Below, piece by piece: positions 8,071 to 13,984 of a stretch of DNA of 13,984 nucleotides. Made by a program: the position numbers and the translations under genes. Source of the DNA: Parvularia atlantis (taxonomy: Eukaryota > Opisthokonta > Rotosphaerida); contig CALSCO010000875.1 of assembly GCA_943704415.1 (NCBI GenBank), forward strand, positions 1 through 13,984. The letters run 5' to 3'. The notes beneath the pieces were generated by a model. It was not told the DNA's origin, did no database searches, and saw only the letters and a program-made list of their open reading frames with translations. The stretch's first letter is position 1; each line of letters opens with the position of its first letter.

Positions 8071-8344
8071 GCGTGGGACATGTGTGTGCGTGTTGCAACC
8101 GGGTCACGTGCGTGCCGTGGTCAGCCTCACAGTGAGCGCGCGCGAAAAGACTCAGGCTAGCGCTGTCACACTCGAGCGACCATTCCGCGTTGGGCTTCAC
8201 ACCGTTCCACGTTGGGCCCTACATACACCTCAACCTACCGTTGGGCCGCACATGAGCCTCAAGCGGGCGCCGCACCGTGATGAGCCGCACCGCTGCCGCT
8301 TCGGAGTGCTGGCCGGCACGTGACAGGCGTGCACACTGTCACTG
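8071..8344. promoter_or_regulatory. Intergenic / promoter region upstream of acyl-CoA dehydrogenase
   Basis: No gene is visible in these 274 bp. Two CACGTGAC octamers lie here, reversed at 8103-8110 and forward at 8317-8324, the latter 20 bp before the ATG. Between them are three copies of CGTTGGGC at 8188-8195, 8210-8217 and 8239-8246. The first part presumably holds the thiolase 3' UTR. Confidence 0.55.
8188..8247. repeat. Three CGTTGGGC direct repeats
   Basis: Exact CGTTGGGC occurs at 8188, 8210 and 8239, spaced 22 and 29 bp, with two copies extended by a further C. The flanks also share short words (ttcac/ttccac). The cluster is upstream of the acyl-CoA dehydrogenase gene and could be a factor-binding cluster or a decayed tandem repeat. 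Confidence 0.6.
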
Positions 8345-10098
8345 ATGCTCGCCCACCTCGCCCGCCGTTCGGCCCTTGCCGCCGCGCCCGCCGCCGCCGC
8401 GACCGCGCGGCGCGCCGTGGTCGCGCGCCTGCTGTCGACCGAGGCCAAGCCCGCGGTGGGCCTGCGCCCGGAGCCGTCGACGGCGCCGTCGCTGACCGAC
8501 ATTGGCACACGCGGCATCTTCACGGAGGACCACGACGCGTTCCGCTCGACCGTGCGCCGGTTCATCCAGGAGCACGTCGCGCCGCACCACGACAAGTGGG
8601 AGGACAAGGGCGAGGTCCCGCGCGAGCTTTGGCTCGAGGCCGGCAAGCAGGGCCTGCTCAACGTGGCCACGCCCGAAAAGTACGGCGGCTCGGGCGCCGA
8701 CATCCTTTACGCGGCCATCGTCTGGGAGGAGCTGGGCTACTCGGGCTACACGGGCCCGGGCTGGCGTACGTAGCTGCTGTGCAGCGCGTGCGTGCGTGCG
8801 GCACGTGGCTGAGCCGACGCGCGCAGCCATGCACTCGGACATCGTCATCCCGTACATCCTCCGGCTCGGCAACGAGGAGCAGAAGCAGCGCCTCATCCCG
8901 CCCATGTGCACGGGCGAGAAGATCGGCGCGCTGGCCATGACCGAGCCGAGCACGGGCTCGGACGTGGCGGCCATCCGCACCCACGCCAAGCTCGACCCGG
9001 CCACGGGCGACTACGTGCTCAACGGGAGCAAGACGTTCATCACCAATGGCTGGCACGCCGACGTCGTCGTCGTCGCTGCGCGCACGGACGAGAAGGCCAA
9101 GCCGTCACAGGGCATCTCGCTGCTCGTCGTCGAGCGTGGCATGAAGGGGTGCGCGCCGGTTGGTGCTATTGCGTGGTGTGCGCGGGTGGTGGGCGTGGCT
9201 GGTGATCAGCGGCGCACACCTCGCCGCTAAGCAACCATCCGCCTGTCACACACTCAAACCCTCGCGCCACAGCTTTGAGCGCGGCCGCAAGCTCAAGAAG
9301 ATGGGCATGAAGGCCCAGGACACGGCCGAGCTCTTCTTCGACAACGTCCGCGTGCCCAAAGCCAACGTGCTCGGCGAGGCCAACAAGGGCTTCTACTACC
9401 TCATGCAGGACCTGCCGCAGGAGCGCTTGATCATCGGCGACCTCGGCGTGGCCGCGGCCGAGGGCGTGTTTGAGATTACGCGCTCGTACGTCAAGGACCG
9501 CAAGGCGTTTGGCAAAGTACGCCTGCGCCTACGCCTGCGCCTGCGCCTGCGCCTGCGCCTGCGCCTGCGCCTGCGCGTGCGTATGCTGACGCGTGCAACG
9601 TGCCCGCAGCCCCTGCTGGACATGCAGCTGACCAAGCACCGCATGGCGCGCATGAAGGTGGCGCAAACCCACCGGCCGTCCGCCTCGGGCCTGACGGCGC
9701 CGCCTCGCTGCGCAGATGGACATCGTCGCCGCCCGCGCCTTCCTCGACCAGTGTCTGCTCCTGCACAGCCAGAAGCGCCTCGACACCGCCACGGCGTCGA
9801 TGGCCAAGGCGCGCGCTCACCTGCCCGCCCGCCCGCGTACGCGCTGACGTCCCTCGCCCGCACACACGCAGACGCTCGGCGCTGAGCTGCAGAACCGCAT
9901 CGCCGACCAGGGCGTGCAGCTGCACGGCGGCTGGGGCTACATGTGGGAGTACCCGGTCTGCCGCGCGTACGTCGATGCGCGCGTCCAGCCCATCTACGGC
10001 GGCACCTCCGGTGCGCGCGCGCCCCTCGGGCGACGCGTTGCTCACCCGCCCCGCGCGCCGCAGAGATCATGATGGAGGTGGTCGGCCGCACCCTGTGA
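8345..10098 (+). CDS. ACADL: Long-chain acyl-CoA dehydrogenase, mitochondrial, 7 exons, 433 aa
   Basis: An FAD enzyme that oxidises acyl-CoA to trans-2-enoyl-CoA and passes electrons to ETF. Exons: 8345-8765, 8827-9148, 9273-9516, 9610-9657, 9716-9808, 9872-10010 and 10064-10098; the joined frame is 1302 nt. The first 35 residues are Arg/Ala/Leu-rich without acids until LLSTEAK, a typical mitochondrial presequence. Seen: the FAD/substrate signature AMTEPSTGSD, LNGSKTFITNG, then MGMKAQDTAELFFDNVRVP, LPQERL and QLHGGWGYMWEYP, ending YGGTSEI. Glu298 in LPQERL is at the helix-G position of the catalytic base in LCAD and isovaleryl-CoA dehydrogenase; the MCAD-type Glu near the C-terminus is Gly here, which supports the LCAD-like assignment. 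Length equals animal ACADL (about 430 aa). The fifth intron (9809-9871) is GC-AG, and intron 3 contains a hexanucleotide microsatellite. A CACGTGAC site lies just upstream. Confidence 0.95.
9521..9580 (+). repeat. GCCTGC hexanucleotide microsatellite in an intron
   Basis: Ten hexamers, eight of them exact GCCTGC plus GCCTAC (second) and GCGTGC (last), lie in the third intron (9517-9609) of the acyl-CoA dehydrogenase gene. The repeat starts right after the donor GTAC and fills two thirds of the intron. Confidence 0.88.
9809..9871 (+). other. GC-AG intron in the acyl-CoA dehydrogenase gene
   Basis: The donor is AAG|GCGCGC and the acceptor CACGCAG, 63 nt, with CTGAC inside. It joins ATASMAK to TLGAELQN in phase 0, with no residue gained or lost relative to the family. 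Downstream GT candidates (9837, 9849) give the wrong phase. Confidence 0.78.
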
Positions 10099-10158
10099 GC
10101 GCAGTGAGTGCGGGCAGTGTTGGGCGGTGTGTGTGCGGCGGCGCACTTCACGCACGAA

Positions 10159-12826
10159 ATGACCGCGGCCGCAAAACGACCGCCGGTGGTGGCGCACCAC
10201 GTCGAGGACGAGGAGGACGAGCACGACGACGAGGAGGACGAGCACGACGGCGACTACGACGACGACGACTACGAGGACGAGGACGAGGACGACGAGTACG
10301 ACGACGGCGAGGACAGTGATGCGGTCGTGCCGTCTGTGCGCGCGGCCACACGCGGCGCGGCCGCCAGGACCGCGCCGCCGCCCCGCGCGGGCATGTTCTA
10401 CTGCGACAAGTGCAAGAAGTACCATCCGGAGGACGACGAGGCGCCCGGGTCGCGGCGGACGGCGCGCAAGCGCCAGGTGGACCCATGGGAGCAGGTGAGC
10501 CATGCTCGCTCGCGCTCGCGCGCGCCAAGCGCCTCATTCTCACCCGCGCGCGCGCGCCCCGCGCCACCTGCCGCAGCGCCTCAACGAGCTCTGGGACGAG
10601 TACGCGCTCAAGTACGACGACGACACGGCCCTGGCGCTGGCGCGGCGCGAGCTGCACGAGGAGCGACGGCTGCAGAAGCAGCGCGAGCGAATGGCCAACG
10701 CGACCGTCGACGAGCTCGTGGCGCGCATAGAGGGCGGCGGCAGCGGGGCGCAGACGTCCAAGGCCGGTCCGTGGCGCCTGTGCGCGTGCGGGGCCGCTGC
10801 TCACGGCCAGACAGCCAAACGCGCGCGACAGAAGCTTAAAAAGCAGCAGGCCGATGGCGCCGCTAGCACACCTGAGCCCGCGCCGACGATACCGCCGCCC
10901 GCGGCCGCCAAGGCGCCGGTAGAAGCCGGTGCGGCCCCCTCTGTCGTAGCGCGTCGACCTGCTCACACATCGTCGTCAGCCTTAGCGCCCGCACTGGCAT
11001 TAACGCTAGCGCCTGCCCCGTCAGCGACGGCTACAGCTTCAGCGCCTACTGCGCCGACTATAGCGGCCTCGCCAGCTGCACCTGCATCCTCAGCACCCTC
11101 ATCACCTGCGAAGAAGGGCAAGGGCAAGGGCGCCGCCCCGCCGGCCGCCCCGCCGGCCGCCCCGCCGCCCGACCGACCAGCAGCGCCGCTGTCTGCCCCG
11201 CCAGTCATCTCACCGACCGCGCCGACCTCGCCGCCGCCTGCCCCGCCAGCCGCCTCGCCGACCACCCAGCCCACCTTTCCGCCAGCCGCCCCGTCGACCG
11301 CCCAGCCCACCTCCCAGCCAGTCGCTCAACCGGCCGCGCCCCTGTCCGCCCAACCGGCCCAACTGGCCCAACAGGCCCAACTGGCCCAACAGGCCCAACA
11401 AGCCGCGCCGCGCCAGCGGACCGCACCACCGCCTGGGCAGCGCTCGATCAAAGTCGGCTTCACGTCGGGCGCGGGCCCGCTGCTGCCAATCCCCGTCAGC
11501 AACCCTTTCACGATGCTCAGCGAGGTGGCTGCCACCGCGAACGACGACGACGAGGACGACGACGAGGACGGCCGCGGCAGCACCGGCAGCAGCGACGGCG
11601 ACGCGGTGCGTCTGTGCGCGCGTGTGCCGGCCGTCTCTGCTGACGTGACGCCGCAGGCGGACAACGGCACCGCCCCAGCAGCGGGCGAGTCATCCGAGTC
11701 GGAGGACTTCGAGGACGACGGGCCCTCCGCGTCTCCTGCAGCGTCATCATCATCAGCAGCAGCAGCGTCGGCGTCGTTGGCCAAGGGAAAGAAGACCAAG
11801 GGCAAGAAGAAGAAGAAGGCCAAGGCGGCTGCGCCCGGCTTCCTCCTGGGCGAGTCGCTGCGGCTGGATGCGCTCAGCGGCGCGACGGAGAAGAAGGCCA
11901 AGCAGCAGCAGCAGCTACTGCGCGCGGCTGGGTCGCAGGTGGTTGAGGTGCGTGCGCGCCGCCCCTGTCGCAGCGCGCGCGCCTGACGCCCGCCCGCTCA
12001 GGAGGACGGCAACGTGGACGAGGAGTGCGTCGTGTGCCTCGAGCCCGTTTACGTCTGGACCGAGCCGGGCACGGCCGAGCCCAAGCCGTGGGATGCGGCC
12101 GACGCGATGACCGCGCTGCGGCTCGGTTGCCGCTGCAACAGCATGTTCCACCGGCACTGCATCGAGCAGTGGTTCGTCAAGCACAACAGCAAGGAGTGCC
12201 CCGTCTGCACGCAGCCCGCCACCGACATCGTCGCGCTCAAGTTCCGCCGGCCCAGGCAGCGCCCCGTCGGGCCTGCGTCGGCCGCTCGGGCCCCGGCCGT
12301 CCATGAGCCGCCCGTCGTCGTCGCCGCCGCTGCCGCCCCCGTCCAGCCCGCCGTGCACGTTGTGCAGCCTCCGCCGCTGGCCGCGGCCACATTCACGGTG
12401 CGACCCCGCCCCTTGCCGATGCAGATGCGCCCCGTGCCGCCCGCCACGCCCACCGCGCCCGTCCGCCCGCGCCTGCCGACGCCACAGGGCCTCCCGCCGG
12501 GCTTCCTCCCGATCGTGCAGATGCCGCCGCCGCCGCCGCCGCCCGCCGCTGTGCCGCAGACGCCCTACCTGCCGCCGATCGTGCGCGCGCGCACCGACCT
12601 GCTCCGCCCCGCCACCAGCCCTGCCGTCTCGTCCGACGGCTGGCGCGCGACGGCCGCGGCCCTGGTCGAGCGCTCGCCCTGGGTCGCGGCGGCGATGCCG
12701 AGCGTCTGGACCGCGCCGCCGGCCGCCCCTGACGCGCTCCCGTACGCGCCCGTGGCCGTGCCGGACCCGGTGCCGGCGTCGTACTACGATGGCGACGGGT
12801 ATCGCCCGCCGCTGCGCGCTTCGTGA
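10159..12826 (+). CDS. Large low-complexity protein with C-terminal C4HC3 RING-type finger; 3-5 exons, about 810 aa
   Basis: Probably a ubiquitin ligase; substrate unknown. Sure exons: 10159-10494, 10577-11947 and 12002-12826. Two more in-frame introns without stops are likely inside the middle exon (10767-10814, 11606-11656); with them removed the protein is 810 aa. Order: Asp/Glu-rich tract (16-54), a small CDKCKKYH cluster (82-89), a charged helix with ELHEERRLQKQRERM, a long Ala/Pro/Thr/Gln-rich region with (QxA)n repeats, a second acidic patch, a Lys-rich tract (about 482-496), then the finger. Its ligands are C545, C548, C579, C581, H586, C589, C602 and C605, that is C-x2-C-x30-C-x-C-x4-H-x2-C-x12-C-x2-C. 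This is the RING-CH (C4HC3) order, but with x4 where that pattern usually has x7. The tail is Pro-rich with a P-rich run near 12520-12545. No transmembrane segment is seen, unlike MARCH proteins. Start: the first good ATG after the neighbour, 60 bp downstream of its stop. Confidence 0.75.
10767..10814 (+). other. Possible hidden in-frame intron
   Basis: 48 nt, donor GGTCCG with GT at 10767, a CTCAC and acceptor GACAG. It is a multiple of three without a stop, so the frame is open either way. Removal joins SKA to AKRARQ. It fits the local intron signature except for the GTCCG donor. Confidence 0.5.
11132..11167 (+). repeat. 12-bp tandem repeat in coding sequence (x3)
   Basis: Three perfect copies of gccgccccgccg at 11132-11143, 11144-11155 and 11156-11167 encode part of an Ala/Pro-rich linker of the RING-type protein. 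Confidence 0.85.
11351..11404 (+). repeat. 9-bp tandem repeat in coding sequence (x6)
   Basis: Six 9-bp units of the form CAACNGGCC (the last is CAACAAGCC) encode QPA/QLA/QQA triplets in the RING-type protein. The reverse complement also reads as an open low-complexity frame, which explains shadow frames there. Confidence 0.88.
11606..11656 (+). other. Probable hidden in-frame intron
   Basis: 51 nt, donor GTGCGT, CTGAC at 11639-11643 and acceptor CCGCAG. It is phase 0, a multiple of three and has no stop. Keeping it would insert 17 Cys/Val/Arg-containing residues into a uniformly acidic, low-complexity segment, so it is likelier spliced out. Confidence 0.7.
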
Positions 12827-12953
12827 GCCGCTGGAACTTGAAGTGATGCATCCACACTCTCCACTGCGATCCATGTAAGCGTGCCGGAAATTAATTAACC
12901 TCTGATGCAGCCTGACTGGTGTGATGTACATACGATCACTCGACCAACACCTG
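12827..12953. promoter_or_regulatory. Intergenic region with AT-rich island
   Basis: The gap between the RING-type gene and the depolymerase gene contains the palindrome TTAATTAA at 12891-12898, an unusually AT-rich patch for this window, 56 bp before the chosen start codon. It may be a TATA-like core promoter or part of the upstream gene's 3' end signal; TGTAA at 12874-12878 is nearby. An in-frame ATG at 12924 precedes the chosen start, but the codons between (tac ata cga tca) do not match local codon bias. Confidence 0.45.
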
Positions 12954-13984
12954 ATGCGGGGCGTGTTGTTGCTCGCGGCCGCGGCCGCGCTCGTGCTGTG
13001 GTGCGTAACCCCACCCGGCCCCCACACACCCAGCACTGACTCGCACCGCTACCCAACCCGCCACAGCGCGAGCGCGCAGTCGCTCGGCAAGTACGTGATC
13101 GCGGACGACGAGGTCACGGTCAGCGGCATCTCGGCCGGCGCGTTCATGGCGGTGCAGCTGCACGTCGCCTACTCGGCCGCGATCCGCGGCTCGGCCAGCA
13201 TCGCCGGCGGCGCCTACTACTGCGCCCAGGGCTCGCTCACGACGGCGCTGACGGCGTGCATGACCTCGCCGGGCCAGGTCAACGTCGCGACGCTGCAGCG
13301 CGCGGCCGAGGCGTACGCCGCTGGCGGCGACATTGACCCGCTCGGCAACCTCGCCCGCGGCCGCGTCTACATCTTCGCCGGCACCCAGGACGGCACGGTC
13401 GCGCCGGACGAGTCGCGCAAGCTGCAGGACTTTTTGGGCAAGTACATCAACGGCACCGACCCGGTCGACGGCCGCGCGCGCATCGCGACCGAGTACGGCA
13501 TCGCCGCCGGCCACGCGCACATCACCGACTCGTACGGCAACACGTGCGCCCGCACCGCCGCCCCCTACATCAACGACTGCGACTACGACCAGTCTGGCGT
13601 GCTCCTGCGGCACATGTACCGCGGCAAGCTCAACCCGCGCGGCACCGCCGTCGCCGCAAACCTGCTCCAGTTTGACCAAGAAGAGTTCCCGGCTATTTCG
13701 ATGGACCCCGTCGGCTTCGTCTACGTGCCCACAGCGTGCAAGGCCGGCGCGGCCTGTCGCCTCCACGTTGCCCTCCACGGCTGCCTCCAGTACTGGCGCA
13801 ACGCCCAGATCGGCACGCAGTACGTCGAGAACGCGGGCTACAACGAGTGGGCCGAGACCAACAACATCATCGTGCTCTACCCGCAGGCCGAGCCCGACTA
13901 CGTGCGCTCGAACCCGAACGGTGCGCCGCCCGCCCGCACCCTGGTCGATCAGCCCGAGATCACCCTCGACAAGCTCGCCGGCGG
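12954..13984 (+). CDS. Secreted polyhydroxyalkanoate depolymerase-like protein (type 2 catalytic domain), cut by window end
   Basis: The family hydrolyses short-chain polyhydroxyalkanoates such as PHB outside the cell. Exons: 12954-13000 and 13067 to at least 13920. The 66-nt intron (13001-13066, GTGCGT...CCACAG) splits the signal peptide; the joined N-terminus is MRGVLLLAAAAALVLCASAQ with a likely cut after ASA. Seen: the lipase box GISAG with Ser38, then YYCAQG, GTQDGTV with Asp124, GHAHITDSYGN with His165, APYINDCDYD, and VALHGC at 250-255 followed by an NNIIVLYPQ stretch. A lipase box near the N-terminus with the HGC oxyanion region after it is the type 2, permuted order of bacterial PHB depolymerases. 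The frame stays open to the window end, but a GTGCGCC donor at 13921, right after NPNG where bacterial relatives continue CWDWW, suggests another intron. The close bacterial likeness suggests old transfer from bacteria; the intron argues against contamination. Confidence 0.9.
   Translation, partial: MRGVLLLAAAAALVLWCVTPPGPHTPSTDSHRYPTRHSASAQSLGKYVIADDEVTVSGISAGAFMAVQLHVAYSAAIRGSASIAGGAYYCAQGSLTTALTACMTSPGQVNVATLQRAAEAYAAGGDIDPLGNLARGRVYIFAGTQDGTVAPDESRKLQDFLGKYINGTDPVDGRARIATEYGIAAGHAHITDSYGNTCARTAAPYINDCDYDQSGVLLRHMYRGKLNPRGTAVAANLLQFDQEEFPAISMDPVGFVYVPTACKAGAACRLHVALHGCLQYWRNAQIGTQYVENAGYNEWAETNNIIVLYPQAEPDYVRSNPNGAPPARTLVDQPEITLDKLAG
13001..13066 (+). other. Intron inside the signal peptide of the depolymerase gene
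   Basis: 66 nt, GTGCGTAACC donor, CTGAC at 13036-13040 and CCACAG acceptor, phase 2. It has no stop in frame, so unspliced reading also stays open, but it would put a 22-residue Pro/His-rich insert between the hydrophobic core and the ASAQ cleavage site. Confidence 0.82.

Noticed and set aside
10042-10503. A minus-strand frame rich in Val/Leu that looks like membrane segments
   Set aside because: It is the reverse reading of the Asp/Glu-rich (GAC/GAG) tract, which always gives Val/Leu on the other strand.
12924-12953. Start of the depolymerase at 12924
   Set aside because: It would put ten charged or polar residues before the signal peptide core, and the codons do not fit local bias; the ATG at 12954 gives a standard signal peptide.
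11915-13036. A 373-residue minus-strand frame across the RING-type gene end and the intergenic region
   Set aside because: Low-complexity Arg/Gly/Ala composition opposite a clear RING-type finger exon; it spans an intergenic region without any motif.
12936-13778. A 280-residue minus-strand frame opposite the depolymerase
   Set aside because: No domain; it is the antisense shadow of a strongly G/C-ending coding sequence.
12954-13984. Bacterial contamination as the source of the depolymerase
   Set aside because: The gene has an intron with the window's splice signature and a signal peptide that is only complete after splicing, on the same contiguous sequence as eukaryotic genes.
1-13984. tRNA or rRNA genes, transposons
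   Set aside because: No cloverleaf B-box with matching arms, rRNA core sequence, transposase or long terminal inverted repeat was recognised on either strand by eye.

Overview
The window is nuclear DNA of a GC-rich, gene-dense unicellular eukaryote. Seven of the eight protein genes I recognise have spliceosomal introns. Most introns are 48-66 nt, start GTGCG or GTRCG, carry a CTSAC branch-point-like motif and end CAG. The proteins are eukaryotic: an EST1/SMG7-like decay factor, ER sterol C-5 desaturase, an EF-hand rhomboid, peroxisomal SCP2-type thiolase and mitochondrial acyl-CoA dehydrogenase. Codons end almost always in G or C, so long shadow frames on both strands are common and most are not genes. 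The lineage cannot be fixed by eye. A GC-rich alga such as a haptophyte would fit, but this is only a guess.

Layout. 1-373: GC-rich leader with a 24-bp tandem duplication. 374-1987 (+): intronless SMG7/EST1-like gene. 3104-2023 (-): sterol C-5 desaturase, 5 exons, converging on the first gene with a 35-bp gap. 3265-5560 (+): EF-hand plus iRhom-like rhomboid, 7 exons, divergent from the desaturase. 6340-5662 (-): unidentified helical protein, 2 exons. 6450-8070 (+): SCP2-type thiolase, 6 exons, divergent from the unidentified gene. 8345-10098 (+): long-chain acyl-CoA dehydrogenase, 7 exons. 10159-12826 (+): large low-complexity protein with a C-terminal RING-type finger, 3-5 exons. 12954 to the window end (+): secreted polyhydroxyalkanoate depolymerase-like protein, truncated by the window edge.

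Themes. Four genes concern lipids or polyesters: sterol desaturation, peroxisomal thiolysis, mitochondrial acyl-CoA oxidation and extracellular polyhydroxyalkanoate hydrolysis. The octamer CACGTGAC lies in three intergenic regions that serve the starts of five genes, and I did not see it in coding sequence. The most unusual items are the EF-hand rhomboid that seems to lack both catalytic residues, and the bacterial-type PHA depolymerase whose signal peptide is interrupted by an intron. All exon boundaries were inferred by eye from reading frame, splice signals and family conservation. They were not tested against transcripts.
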